The notes under the pieces: model-generated
Databases searched by the model: none
The model's input: the letters and a program-made list of their open reading frames with translations, nothing else
Told to the model about the DNA's origin: nothing
Made by a program: the position numbers and the translations under genes
Part shown: positions 1 through 10,159 of the stretch, piece by piece
Layout of the letters: each line of letters opens with the position of its first letter
How positions within the stretch are numbered: position 1 is the stretch's first letter
NCBI RefSeq assembly: GCF_000348685.1
Contig: NZ_ANLA01000016.1
Coordinates: forward strand, 60,758 to 124,757
Source of the DNA: Xanthomarina gelatinilytica
Lineage (GTDB): Bacteria; Bacteroidota; Bacteroidia; Flavobacteriales; Flavobacteriaceae
DNA: 64,000 bases
Direction of reading: 5' to 3'

Positions 1-363
1 TCCTGAGATATGGGATTAAAAACACTAAAGCCATCATATTGACATTAATATTTACTAAGCTGTGAACTGTTTTTAAGCCAAGTTTAAAAAATTGAAATTC
101 AATATAATGGCTCCTGGTTGGTCGAGTGTAAAAACATAAACTCAAAAATCAAAATTTCAATACCAATAATAAAATAGATCACCCATTATTAAACTTTAAT
201 CACACAGCAAAATGTTAATTTGGGTGTTCCATGTGACCATTATAAAACAATAAATATCAATACATGAAACAACAATATAAGTGCTTATTGAAAGCGTTAT
301 GTATGCAAATAAATATTATTTTTGGCTAATTTAAAAAAACACCTCATTTAAAAATTCATTGAT
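1..363. other. Intergenic stretch without a recognisable gene
   Basis: This AT-rich stretch lies upstream of the DUF4476 gene. I read both strands and saw no coding frame with a recognisable protein, no RNA gene and no strong palindrome. It may hold the promoter of the next gene, but no clean TAnnTTTG box stands out close to the start. Confidence 0.5.
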
Positions 364-1260
364 ATGAAACACCTATACTTAATGCTCCTATTTGTGTCCA
401 CACTTTCTGTTTCTCAAGAATCCAGGTTAACTATTTTCTCAGAAGATGGTGAAGCATTTTATTTGTTTCTAAATAGCATCAGACAAAATGAAGAACCTGT
501 CGTAAATATTGCTGTGGATTATTTAACAAACGACTATTATGATGCCAAAATTGTATTTGCCAACGAATCTATTAATCAAATAGAAAAAAAATATCTTATG
601 GCTGTGGATGCAGATGGAAACCGTGGCGAATTTGTATATAAAATTAAAAACAGCAATCGAGGCCGCAAATTAAGGTTTTACTCATTCACACCATTTCAGT
701 CCTTGATGCCTCCACCAGAGCATGTTCCTTTGATACATTATAATGCTGTGCCTCTTCCTCCCATTCAAACAATAACACAAACCACAACCACTACCACCAC
801 TGCAAATGGAGATCAAATTAATATAGGTGTAGGTGTAAATACAAATGACACAAATGTTGGTGTTGGTATTCATGTAAATTCTGGAATCACAACTACCACA
901 ACCCAAACCACAACTACAACTATAGGTAACTCTACAGATGTTGTTATTGTTGAGGAAACAGATTGTTATGCCATGTCTCCAAGTGATTTTAATCAGGCCT
1001 TGGCTTCCATTAAAAGCAAATCGTTTTCAGATTCTAAATTAACATTGGCAAAACAAGTAACTAAAGGGAATTGTTTAACCTCAGCCCAAATTGCACAAAT
1101 TACAAGTTTATTCGATTTTGAAGATACTAAATTGGAGTATGCCAAGTTTGCCTATTCCTTTTGTTATAACCCAGAAAATTATTGGAAGGTAAATAATGCT
1201 TTTGAATTTGAATCCACCATTGAAGAACTACATGCATATATTGAGTCCCTTGGGTTTTAG
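364..1260 (+). CDS. Secreted DUF4476-domain protein with threonine-rich linkers
   Basis: Residues 1-18 form a signal peptide with a Ser-rich end, so the protein is probably exported. The N-terminal half (about 20-110) is a predicted beta-rich domain. Residues about 136-147 and 176-187 are nearly pure Thr/Gln runs that flank a short Gly/Val/Asn segment containing INIGVGVN and VGVGIHVN. The last ~95 residues (CYAMSPSDFNQALASIKSK onward) match the DUF4476 pattern of helical repeats seen in many flavobacterial exported proteins, whose function is unknown. It stands alone, convergent with the Mur ligase gene 8 nt downstream. The family call rests on recall of the C-terminal pattern; no function is assigned. 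Confidence 0.8.
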   Translation: MKHLYLMLLFVSTLSVSQESRLTIFSEDGEAFYLFLNSIRQNEEPVVNIAVDYLTNDYYDAKIVFANESINQIEKKYLMAVDADGNRGEFVYKIKNSNRGRKLRFYSFTPFQSLMPPPEHVPLIHYNAVPLPPIQTITQTTTTTTTANGDQINIGVGVNTNDTNVGVGIHVNSGITTTTTQTTTTTIGNSTDVVIVEETDCYAMSPSDFNQALASIKSKSFSDSKLTLAKQVTKGNCLTSAQIAQITSLFDFEDTKLEYAKFAYSFCYNPENYWKVNNAFEFESTIEELHAYIESLGF

Positions 1261-1268
1261 TAATACTA

Positions 1269-2621
1269 TTAAATCAGCTCTTTAACGGCATCAAAATCCA
1301 AACCTCCATAATTTCCCGAACTCATTAATAACAGAGCTTTGTTTTTAAAATCCTGAGAGAAGAGAAAGTTTTTAAAGTCGTCTGGGTTGGTGTAGATTAT
1401 TAAATCGTCGCGTTCAAACGCATTGGCAATTTGTTCGTGGGTAACTTTTTCCAATTTCTTAATTTCCACAGCATGAGGCGAATAGAAAACCACAGCCACA
1501 TCTGCTGCATCTAAAGCGCCTTTGTATTCTTTTAAAAATTCGGCATTTAAACTACTATAAGTATGCAATTCCAAACAGGCCACCAAGGTTCTGTTCTGGT
1601 ATTGTTCTTTTACTGCTTTAGTAGTAGCCTCCACTTTAGAAGGCGAATGTGCAAAATCTTTATAAGCTACACTGTTTTTGCTTTCGGCTATTTTCTCCAA
1701 GCGTTTGCTGGCGCCTTTAAAGGTGGCAATGGCTTCGTAGAAATCGTCTTCATCAATTCCCATATGCTGGCAAATCCATTTGGCTCCTGCCAGATTGTTT
1801 AGGTTGTGCTTTCCAAAAACTTCAATAGGCAGTGGACCTTCAGGCGTTTCCAAAAGGGTTTGTCCGTTTTCAACAGCATATTCAGGAGTTCGGTAAGGCA
1901 ATTTTCTTATGGTATTTTCGCTGGATTCCACAACTCTGGTAACTTCTAGATCTTCTTCGTTATAAGTAATGCTACCTCCTCTTACAATGCTATCTACAAA
2001 AATACGGAACTGCTCTACATAACCTTCATAAGTTGGAAACACATTGATGTGATCCCAAGCAATGCCACTTAATAAAGCGATGTTTGGTTTGTAAAGATGA
2101 AATTTTGGTCGTCTATCTATAGGTGAACTTAAATACTCGTCGCCTTCCAACACAATAAAATCGTTCTCTTCGGTTAGTTTCACCATAACATCAAAACCTT
2201 CCAGTTGTGCACCAACCATATAGTCAACTTCCCGATTGTGGTAATGCATCACATGGAGTATCATGGATGTGATGGTTGTTTTACCATGACTTCCTCCAAT
2301 AACCACACGGGTTTTGTTTTTGGATTGTTCGTACAGAAATTCAGGATAGCTATAAATCTTCATATCCAATTCCTGAGCTTTTAAAAGCTCTGGATTGTCT
2401 GCTTTGGCGTGCATGCCCAACACAATGGCATCTATATTTGAAGTGATTTTTTCTGGAAACCATCCATAAGACTCAGGCAACAACCCTTTAGTTTCCAATC
2501 TGGATTTTGAAGGTTCAAAAATGGTGTCGTCGCTACCTGTTACCTGATATCCTTTATTGTGTAAAGCCAATGCCAGATTATGCATGGCAGAGCCTCCTAT
2601 AGCTATAAAATGTACGTTCAT
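1269..2621 (-). CDS. mpl: Mpl-type Mur ligase (UDP-MurNAc:L-Ala-D-Glu-meso-DAP ligase family)
   Basis: This ATP-dependent ligase would attach a recycled murein tripeptide to UDP-MurNAc in the cytoplasm, in the peptidoglycan recycling pathway. The N-terminus has the UDP-binding motif FIAIGGSAMHNLA, which is Mpl/MurC-like, with HNLA replacing the GxGMSGIA of MurC. The P-loop GGSHGKTT lies at about 109-116, followed by the Mur central-domain pattern VLEGDEYLSSPIDRRPKF and the SGIAWDHINVFPT motif. The C-terminal Rossmann domain contains FAHSPSKVEATTKAV, where MurC has DYAHHP. The 450-residue length fits Mpl. In flavobacteria this family is sometimes labelled only 'peptidoglycan synthetase', so exact substrate use is inferred. 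Confidence 0.88.
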   Translation of the reverse strand: MNVHFIAIGGSAMHNLALALHNKGYQVTGSDDTIFEPSKSRLETKGLLPESYGWFPEKITSNIDAIVLGMHAKADNPELLKAQELDMKIYSYPEFLYEQSKNKTRVVIGGSHGKTTITSMILHVMHYHNREVDYMVGAQLEGFDVMVKLTEENDFIVLEGDEYLSSPIDRRPKFHLYKPNIALLSGIAWDHINVFPTYEGYVEQFRIFVDSIVRGGSITYNEEDLEVTRVVESSENTIRKLPYRTPEYAVENGQTLLETPEGPLPIEVFGKHNLNNLAGAKWICQHMGIDEDDFYEAIATFKGASKRLEKIAESKNSVAYKDFAHSPSKVEATTKAVKEQYQNRTLVACLELHTYSSLNAEFLKEYKGALDAADVAVVFYSPHAVEIKKLEKVTHEQIANAFERDDLIIYTNPDDFKNFLFSQDFKNKALLLMSSGNYGGLDFDAVKELI

Positions 2622-2725
2622 AGAGCAAATATCAAATTACAAAAACCAATTTCCAAATTATTGGTGCTAATTCAATCATGTTTTTAATGTAAGGATCATT
2701 CTAATGAAATTGCACGACTAAAAAA

Positions 2726-3679
2726 TCAAAGCTTCAAAATAGTAAGACGTTCATCTTGAAACACCTTAATCTCTGGAAGCTCCTTTAATGCTAAATCAAT
2801 ATATTTTAATGCCAAACTTTTGTTGTTTTGGTGTTTGTAAATCTGAGCCAATCTATAATTTGCCCAAGCAATTGGCACACCATCCTCAGGAGAATAATCC
2901 TTGATATAAGTTTTTAAACAAGCTTCCCCTTTGGCAAGCTGCATATTATATTCTGCAGAGACTTTTCCAAGTTGGTAGTGCAAAGCATTACGTTGTAGCC
3001 TTCCCTGTGCTGATTCTATATTTTTAATGGCTTTTTCTGGCTGGTTTTGTTTTTCATAAAACTCGGTCAATTTATTATAACAGGTTATGGAGCCTCCAAT
3101 AGTAATGGCTTTTTTATAATAGGTTTCTGCAAGTTCTGGTTCATTGTCATATTCGTAAATATAGCCTTTGGCCAAATAACCATCCACTTTGGAAAGTTGT
3201 TCCAGTTCATTAGCATATTTTAAAGAAGTGCCTTTACTTCCTCCAACAATGGCAGGTAATTGCATATACAATTCCACCAAAGCCCAACGTGTTTCAATAT
3301 GGTTCTTGTCTAATTTTGCAGCAGTTAAAAATGCTTCCTTTAAGTCGCCTAAATAGGTTAAGGCAGAAAGTTTGTTTACAGAAAGGGCTTTCATGCCTAA
3401 AGCGCCTCCATATTTATAATGAAAATTGGCCACCTCTGGTTTAAGCACAACCAATTTTTTGTACTGTTTTATGGCTTCATCCCACTTTTCCTGATAGCTG
3501 TAGGCATCTCCAAGGATTTCTATCGCTTTTAAATCGTTGGGATTATTTGCAACAAAAGGGCTTGCCAATTGTTCTGCTTTGGCATATTTTTTTTGTGCCA
3601 ACAACAACTCCAAGGTTTGATGGGATGTTTGTGAGAAACTCCATAAAGGCAACAAAAAAAGTACCAATAGCTTTTTCAT
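2726..3679 (-). CDS. Secreted tetratricopeptide-repeat protein
   Basis: An N-terminal signal peptide (about residues 1-17, ending WSFSQ) precedes a chain of helical TPR units spanning most of the 317 residues. Typical TPR patterns include AIEILGDAYSYQEKWDEAIK, FHYKYGGALGMKA, and near the C-terminus ANYRLAQIYKHQNNKSLAL. It is probably periplasmic and acts in protein-protein contacts; no enzymatic domain is visible. The gene is divergent from the large alpha-2-macroglobulin gene. A TACTTTTG box lies on the minus strand at 3699-3706, 19 nt before the ATG, and supports the chosen start. Confidence 0.85.
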   Translation of the reverse strand: MKKLLVLFLLPLWSFSQTSHQTLELLLAQKKYAKAEQLASPFVANNPNDLKAIEILGDAYSYQEKWDEAIKQYKKLVVLKPEVANFHYKYGGALGMKALSVNKLSALTYLGDLKEAFLTAAKLDKNHIETRWALVELYMQLPAIVGGSKGTSLKYANELEQLSKVDGYLAKGYIYEYDNEPELAETYYKKAITIGGSITCYNKLTEFYEKQNQPEKAIKNIESAQGRLQRNALHYQLGKVSAEYNMQLAKGEACLKTYIKDYSPEDGVPIAWANYRLAQIYKHQNNKSLALKYIDLALKELPEIKVFQDERLTILKL

Positions 3680-3698
3680 ATCTAAATCGTCGGAATAA

Positions 3699-3706
3699 CA
3701 AAAGTA
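3699..3706 (-). promoter_or_regulatory. Bacteroidota -7 box (TACTTTTG) of the TPR gene
   Basis: The top strand reads CAAAAGTA, which is TACTTTTG on the minus strand and matches the Bacteroidota consensus TAnnTTTG. It lies 19 nt upstream of the ATG at 3679. No clear -33 TTG element was seen. Confidence 0.5.
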
Positions 3707-3819
3707 ACCTTTCTCATTGACTTAAAAAATGCCTATTTTCACATAAGTAATTACAAATTTTGTTCCTCTTTGTTTTTTTGGAATAGCTTTTGATTTGCTA
3801 CTGACATAAATTCTTACAA

Positions 3820-6800
3820 ATGAAATACTACGCAACTATATTAATGCTGTTATTATTCGCTCATTTTTCTGAAGCCCAAAATTCGGATTACAACACACTT
3901 TGGAAACAAGTAGAGGCTTTTGAACGTGAGGAATTGCTCAAATCGGCTTTACAAATTGTAGAACAAATAGAAGCTTTGGCCATTAAGGACCAAAACCAAA
4001 CACAGCAAATTAAAACCTTGCTCTTTAAAAGCAAGTTCGCCTTAATTTTAGAAGAAGACGCGCAGTTAAAGATTGTTAACAGTTTTAAAACTGCCATTTC
4101 CAACAAACCTGCACCTATAAAAAATGTGTTGGAAAACATGTTGGCAACCATTTATTGGCAATATTTCCAACAAAACAGATATAAGTTTTACAACAGAACC
4201 AAAGTGGTGGACAAAACCGTTGCAACCGATTTTAGAACTTGGGATTTACAAACCCTATTTAATGAAATCCAATTGCATTACCAACAGTCCTTAAAAAACA
4301 AAGAACTGCTACAACAAGAAGATTTAACTGCTTATTCCAGTATTTTAAACGAACAAACAGATTCCAAACGCTATAGACCTACGCTATATGATTTGTTAGC
4401 CCATAACGCTTTGGAGTTTTACCAAACACACGAAAACAGCATCACAAAACCAGCTTATAAATTTGAAATTGATGATGAAGCTTATTTAAGCGACTCCAAA
4501 ACATTTTCAAAATTAGAGCTTCGCTCAAAAGATTCCACCTCTTTAGAATTGCAGGCATTGAAAATATATCAGGATTTAATTCAATTTCACTTAAAAAACA
4601 ACCAGCTTGAAGCCTTGACAGACGTAAATATTTTACGCTACAATTTTGTAGAGCAGCATGCTACTTTTCAAAACAAAGACAGCTTATTGATAGAAGCCTA
4701 CAAAACCGAAGCCGAACGCATAAAAACACATGAAGCTTCAGGATTATATCAATTTGAAATTGCTAACTTGTATTATCAACAAGGTCAGGAATATCAGTCA
4801 GGAACAAACGAAACCAATCGTTGGAAACTAAAAGATGCCGAACAACTTTGTAACAGTATTATCAAGCGATTTCCTAAAAGTCGTGCTGCAGAAAAAAGCA
4901 ACATCTTACTAGAACAGATCCATCAAGAATCTTTAAGTATTCTCTCTGAAAGTTACTTACCAATTCAACTAGATGCTAAAGTTTTAGTGACTTATAAAAA
5001 TCTAAACACACTAGATTTTAATGTTTATAAGCTGTCAGAAAATCAGGTTAAAACCTTTAGCAAAACCTATAAACAAGAAGAGCAACTTAAATTTATTAAT
5101 AAGTTGAAAGCAGATGCATCTTGGAAAAGTGAGCTAAAAAACGAATTGGATTTTCAGCAACATAGCACAGAAATCCTACTTCCTAAATTGGATAACGGTC
5201 GTTATTTAATTGTCGCAAAAATCAATAACAACCAGAACACTTTTGCTTTCAACACCTTTCAAGTTACCAATATAGCTGTGGTTGAAAAAACAGAACAGGA
5301 CAAGCAGGTATATCAATTTATCGACAGAAACAACGGAAATCCCTTAAGCAATCTGGACATCCAGATAACCTATTTTAAGAATTATAGAGATAATACAAAC
5401 AATAAAAACTACACTACCAATGCTTTGGGTGAAATTGAACTTATTAAAGGTTCTAACACCTGGTCCAATATTCACATAGAAGCAAGTTGTTCTGATGAAA
5501 AGGCATTTTTTGGAGATTACTATTTAAATAGAAAATACGAAAGAAACACCTATAAAGAACATTACAGAGGTTTTATATTTACAGACCGAAGCATTTACAG
5601 ACCTGGACAAATTGTTTATTTTAAAGGTATTGGTATTAAGATTGAAGATGGTAAATCTGAAGTGATTCCAAATGAATTGTTTTATCTAGAACTTTATGAT
5701 ACCAATAATGATTTAATTTCTGAATTAGAATTAAAATCCAATGAATTTGGTTCCGTTTCTGGTGAGTTTATTCTTCCTAATTCGGGTTTAAACGGAAATT
5801 ATAGTATTGAATTCTATGGTGAGAAAAATGATGTGGATGTTAAACATTATTTTTCAGTTGAAGAATACAAACGCCCCAAGTTTGAAGCCCAATTTAAACC
5901 TGTAACGGAAACTTATAAAGTCAACGATTCCGTAACTGTAACAGGACAGGCTTTAGCTTATGCTGGAAGCAACATCACCAATGCCAAAGTGGTTTACAGA
6001 GTGCATAGAAAAGTACAATATCCGAGATGGTATTATTGGTACAGACCTGCTTATATTAGCGAACCACAGGAAATAACCCATGGAGAAGCCATAACAAACA
6101 ACAAAGGTGAATTTGAAATTACTTTTAAAGCCCTTCCTGATACAAGTGTCAACAAAGACAATCTGCCTGTTTTTAATTATGAAGTAACTGCAGATGTCAC
6201 CGATTTAAATGGGGAAACACGTTCTGCAACAACCATAGTTAATGTTGGGTATCATGCGCTAATTGCAACGGTTTCTGTAGATGCTACCTTAGACAAATTG
6301 AAAAAGGAGCATACATTAAACATCGATACCAAAAACTTAAATGGTGAATTTGTTCCAGCACAAGGAACCATAAAAATCTATAAGCTTAAAGCTCCAGATT
6401 ATGTCTTGCGTCCACGACCTTGGAAAGCTCCAGATTATCAGATGCTTTCAGAAACTGAATTTAAAATTATGTTTCCTTATGAAGCCTATAAAGATGAAAA
6501 CAACCCAAACAATTGGAAAAAAGGAGCCCTTGTTTTTGAAAAATCCTTCAATACCGAAAAATCCAAAGAAATAGAATTAGGAAACATTAAGAAATGGGAA
6601 TCTGGACAATATGTTATTGAATTGGAAAGCAAAGATAGATTTGGTCAGGAAGTCAAAGACGAAACCAGGACCACCTTGTTTAGCGAGACCGACAAAACCC
6701 TTGCAGACAAGCAACTTTTCAGCATGAGTTCCAATAAAAAAGACTATCAAATTAACGATATTGTGGAACTTACTTTAGGGTCTTCGGCTGAAAATATATC

Positions 6801-9800
6801 AGTAACGGTTGAAATTGAAAAGAACAAACAAACCGTAAACACCTACGTCATTCAACTAAACAATAACAAGAAAACCATAAGCATTCCTGTTAATAAAACA
6901 GATTTGGGTGGCTTTGCAGTACACTACAGTTTTGCCTATGCCAATAGTTTTGAATCTGGTACAACATCTATTTCAGTACCTTATCCTAAATCCGATTTAG
7001 AGATTGAAACCATGACGTTTAGAGACAAATTGCAACCAGGACAAGAGGAGACTTGGAGCTTTAAAATTAAAGGTCCCAAAGGCGAACAAGTATCTGCCGA
7101 ATTATTAGCGAGCATGTACGATATGTCTTTGGACCAATTTAAACCTCATCTCTGGGATTTCAATCCCATTAATCTTCCAACTTATCGTGCGTATAACCAC
7201 AAAAACGCAAGAGCCAGTTTTTATACTGATACGTTCAGGGTTCTTAATTTAAATAGATTTTACGCTTATTATCCTAAAAACAGTTATGATCAATTGGATT
7301 GGTTTGGGTTTAGCTTGACGAATACTTGGGTAAGACAACAATATTTAAGAAAAATTAGGACTCAAGCTTCCTATAATACTGCTTTAGAAAAAGGAAAAGT
7401 GGTTGGAACTATTGTAGATGAAAATGACCTGCCTTTACCTGGTGTCAATATCAATATTAAAGGAAGTAATGAAGGTACTCAAACCGATTTTGATGGTCAA
7501 TTTTCTATTAAAGCAAAAACTGGTGACATACTGGTACTGACCTTTGTTGGATATATTAAAAAAGAATATGTTATTGGTGCCAACAACACTTTTACACTTT
7601 CTATGATTCCAGATGTCACTGCTATAGATGAAGTGGTTGTGACTGGTTTTGGAGTAAAAAAAGAGAAAAGTGCTATTGGTTATGCCTTTAGATCTGAAGA
7701 GGCTGAATTAGCTGCTTCAGACAATGAAGAAGAATTAAACGAAGAAGTTTCAGAGGCTACAATAAGTAACCCTTTAAAAGAAGACTTCTCTCAAGTTACA
7801 ATCCGTAAAAACCTTCAGGAAACGGCTTTTTTCTTTCCACAATTACAAACAGACGAAAAAGGCAACGTCAGTTTTAGCTTTACCACACCAGAAGCCTTAA
7901 CCAAATGGAAATTGCAATTAATGGCACATACCAAAACCTTGGAATCTGCAACAACTACGTTGGAAACTGTTACCCAAAAAGAACTGATGGTCATACCAAA
8001 TGCACCACGTTTTTTACGTCAAGGAGACCAAATAACTATTAGTTCTAAGATTTCTAATCTGAGCAAAAAAGATCTTTCTGGACAAGCCGTTTTGCAACTT
8101 TTTGATGCAACAAATGGCAAAACCATTGATGCTGAACTAAACAATTCCTTAAACACAAAGGCCTTTACTGTTGATGAAAAAGGAAATACTGAAGTGTCAT
8201 GGAGTTTATCCATTCCAGATCATATAGATGCTGTTCAATACAAAATAATTGCCAAAGCAGGCGATTTTAGCGATGGCGAACAAAATGCGCTTCCTGTGCT
8301 TTCCAACAGAATGTTGGTTACGGAAACGTTACCTATGTGGATTCGTTCTAACCAAACCAAAACGTTTACTCTAGAGAAGTTAAAAAATAATACTTCAACA
8401 ACTCTAAAGAATCACAAATTGACCTTGGAGATCACATCCAATCCGGCTTGGTATGCCGTTCAGGCTTTGCCTTATTTAATGGAATATCCTTACGAATGCA
8501 ATGAACAAGTATTTAGCAGATATTATGCGAATTCATTGGCTAGCCATATAGCAAATTCAAACCCTAGAATTCAAGAGGTTTTCAATCAATGGAGAAATAC
8601 AGATGCGCTACTTTCTAATTTGGAAAAGAACCAAGAATTAAAATCCATTCTTATTGAAGAAACACCTTGGTTACGCGATGCTGAAAGTGAAACCGAACAA
8701 AAGAAACGCATTGCCTTATTATTCGATTTAAACAAAATGACAAGCGAATTACAGGCAAATATTCGCAAACTGGAACAAAACCAAATGCCAAATGGCTCTT
8801 GGGCTTGGTTTCAAGGTGGTAGACCCAATCGTTATATCACACAACATATTATTACAGGATTTGGACATTTAGATAAGCTACATGCCACGCTAAGCGCAGT
8901 CGAGACGTCTATGATTAAAAAAGCCATAAGCTATTTGGACAAAGAGTTTGTTGAAGAATACAAAAACATCACCAAATACAATGAAAAAGCAGATTTAACC
9001 AAAGATCATTTAAGCTACACACAATTGCATTATTTATACATGCGAAGTTTTTATCCAGAGGTTAAAAAATCGAAAGAAGTAGAAGACATAATTGCATATT
9101 ACCAAACTCAAATTCAAAAATATTGGAAATCTCGCAACCTGTACTCGAAAGGTTTGATGGCTTTGGTGTCTCATAGATTTGAGGATGATGTAACAGCCTC
9201 AAAAATCTTAAAATCTTTAAAGGAAAATAGTATTACCAGTGACGAATTAGGCATGTATTGGAAAGAAAACACAAGTTCTTGGTATTGGTATCAAGCTCCT
9301 ATAGAAACCCAGGCTTTGATGATTGAAGCTTTTTCTGAAATAGAAAATGACATTAAAACCATAGACAATCTGAAAATCTGGCTCTTAAAAAACAAACAGA
9401 CCAATAGCTGGAAAACCACCAAAGCAACAACCGAAGCTGTTTATGCTATATTGCTTCAAGGTAGTGATTGGTTATCTGTAACTGAGATGGTTGATGTAGT
9501 TGTTGGTGGCAAAACTATAGAACCCTTCAATCCCGATAGCTATCGGGAGGAAGACGTGAAAGTTGAAGCTGGAACAGGTTATTATAAAACGTCTTGGACA
9601 GGTTCTGAAATTAAACCAGACATGGCAGAAGTTACCTTGACGAAAAAAGGCGAAGGCATTGCTTGGGGAGCTTTATACTGGCAATATTTTGAGGATTTAG
9701 ATAAGATCACTTCAGCCGAAACACCCTTAACCCTTAAGAAAAAACTCTTCTTAAAAACCAACACCCATTTAGGCGAAGAAATTTCAGAAATAACCTCTGA

Positions 9801-10146
9801 AACTCAATTAAAAATTGGCGATTTAATTCGTGTACGAATAGAATTGACAAGCGATCGCGCTATGGAATTCCTTCATATGAAAGACATGAGGGCCAGTGGT
9901 TTAGAACCAATAAACGTCTTGTCTCAATACAAATGGCAAGATGGCTTGGGTTATTACGAAAGCACCAAAGATGCAAGTACCAACTTCTTTTTCGACTATT
10001 TACCAAAAGGCGTTTATGTATTTGAATACGATTTACGTGTTAGCAATGCTGGGAACATGAGCAATGGCATTACCACCATTCAAAGCATGTATGCGCCAGA
10101 ATTTAGCAGTCATAGTGAAGGCGTTAGGATATCCATTGATAAATAA
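3820..10146 (+). CDS. Alpha-2-macroglobulin-like protein with inserted carboxypeptidase-regulatory/receptor-plug segment
   Basis: This 2108-residue exported protein starts with a signal peptide (1-19, ending SEAQN). The first ~500 residues are helical. Macroglobulin-type beta domains follow, including the MG2 signature FTDRSIYRPGQIVYFKGIG at about 586. Residues ~1190-1295 carry an inserted CarboxypepD_reg fold (VVGTIVDENDLPLPGVNINI) and then DEVVVTGFGVKKEKSAIGYA, which resembles the N-terminal region of SusC-type TonB-dependent receptors. The alpha-2-macroglobulin core resumes with TIRKNLQETAFFFPQL and a thioester-type motif YPYECNEQ (Cys at 1560), then helical thioester-domain repeats. Family members trap proteases or protect the envelope. 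No lipobox is present, unlike many bacterial homologs. A strong terminator follows. Confidence 0.88.
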   Translation: MKYYATILMLLLFAHFSEAQNSDYNTLWKQVEAFEREELLKSALQIVEQIEALAIKDQNQTQQIKTLLFKSKFALILEEDAQLKIVNSFKTAISNKPAPIKNVLENMLATIYWQYFQQNRYKFYNRTKVVDKTVATDFRTWDLQTLFNEIQLHYQQSLKNKELLQQEDLTAYSSILNEQTDSKRYRPTLYDLLAHNALEFYQTHENSITKPAYKFEIDDEAYLSDSKTFSKLELRSKDSTSLELQALKIYQDLIQFHLKNNQLEALTDVNILRYNFVEQHATFQNKDSLLIEAYKTEAERIKTHEASGLYQFEIANLYYQQGQEYQSGTNETNRWKLKDAEQLCNSIIKRFPKSRAAEKSNILLEQIHQESLSILSESYLPIQLDAKVLVTYKNLNTLDFNVYKLSENQVKTFSKTYKQEEQLKFINKLKADASWKSELKNELDFQQHSTEILLPKLDNGRYLIVAKINNNQNTFAFNTFQVTNIAVVEKTEQDKQVYQFIDRNNGNPLSNLDIQITYFKNYRDNTNNKNYTTNALGEIELIKGSNTWSNIHIEASCSDEKAFFGDYYLNRKYERNTYKEHYRGFIFTDRSIYRPGQIVYFKGIGIKIEDGKSEVIPNELFYLELYDTNNDLISELELKSNEFGSVSGEFILPNSGLNGNYSIEFYGEKNDVDVKHYFSVEEYKRPKFEAQFKPVTETYKVNDSVTVTGQALAYAGSNITNAKVVYRVHRKVQYPRWYYWYRPAYISEPQEITHGEAITNNKGEFEITFKALPDTSVNKDNLPVFNYEVTADVTDLNGETRSATTIVNVGYHALIATVSVDATLDKLKKEHTLNIDTKNLNGEFVPAQGTIKIYKLKAPDYVLRPRPWKAPDYQMLSETEFKIMFPYEAYKDENNPNNWKKGALVFEKSFNTEKSKEIELGNIKKWESGQYVIELESKDRFGQEVKDETRTTLFSETDKTLADKQLFSMSSNKKDYQINDIVELTLGSSAENISVTVEIEKNKQTVNTYVIQLNNNKKTISIPVNKTDLGGFAVHYSFAYANSFESGTTSISVPYPKSDLEIETMTFRDKLQPGQEETWSFKIKGPKGEQVSAELLASMYDMSLDQFKPHLWDFNPINLPTYRAYNHKNARASFYTDTFRVLNLNRFYAYYPKNSYDQLDWFGFSLTNTWVRQQYLRKIRTQASYNTALEKGKVVGTIVDENDLPLPGVNINIKGSNEGTQTDFDGQFSIKAKTGDILVLTFVGYIKKEYVIGANNTFTLSMIPDVTAIDEVVVTGFGVKKEKSAIGYAFRSEEAELAASDNEEELNEEVSEATISNPLKEDFSQVTIRKNLQETAFFFPQLQTDEKGNVSFSFTTPEALTKWKLQLMAHTKTLESATTTLETVTQKELMVIPNAPRFLRQGDQITISSKISNLSKKDLSGQAVLQLFDATNGKTIDAELNNSLNTKAFTVDEKGNTEVSWSLSIPDHIDAVQYKIIAKAGDFSDGEQNALPVLSNRMLVTETLPMWIRSNQTKTFTLEKLKNNTSTTLKNHKLTLEITSNPAWYAVQALPYLMEYPYECNEQVFSRYYANSLASHIANSNPRIQEVFNQWRNTDALLSNLEKNQELKSILIEETPWLRDAESETEQKKRIALLFDLNKMTSELQANIRKLEQNQMPNGSWAWFQGGRPNRYITQHIITGFGHLDKLHATLSAVETSMIKKAISYLDKEFVEEYKNITKYNEKADLTKDHLSYTQLHYLYMRSFYPEVKKSKEVEDIIAYYQTQIQKYWKSRNLYSKGLMALVSHRFEDDVTASKILKSLKENSITSDELGMYWKENTSSWYWYQAPIETQALMIEAFSEIENDIKTIDNLKIWLLKNKQTNSWKTTKATTEAVYAILLQGSDWLSVTEMVDVVVGGKTIEPFNPDSYREEDVKVEAGTGYYKTSWTGSEIKPDMAEVTLTKKGEGIAWGALYWQYFEDLDKITSAETPLTLKKKLFLKTNTHLGEEISEITSETQLKIGDLIRVRIELTSDRAMEFLHMKDMRASGLEPINVLSQYKWQDGLGYYESTKDASTNFFFDYLPKGVYVFEYDLRVSNAGNMSNGITTIQSMYAPEFSSHSEGVRISIDK
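9531..9548. repeat. Perfect 18-bp palindrome inside the macroglobulin gene
   Basis: The sequence TCCCGATAGCTATCGGGA is its own reverse complement. It lies in frame inside the coding region and is translated as the NPDSYREE stretch. A degenerate relative (CCTGATAGCAATCGGGA) lies in the repeat at 53299-53390, so it is probably a dispersed palindrome family and not a local regulatory site. Confidence 0.75.
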
Positions 10147-10159
10147 AAATGTTTTACAC

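Noticed and set aside
682..906. Minus-strand frame with repeated Tyr/Thr over the DUF4476 gene
   Set aside because: It arises from the low-complexity Thr codons on the other strand.
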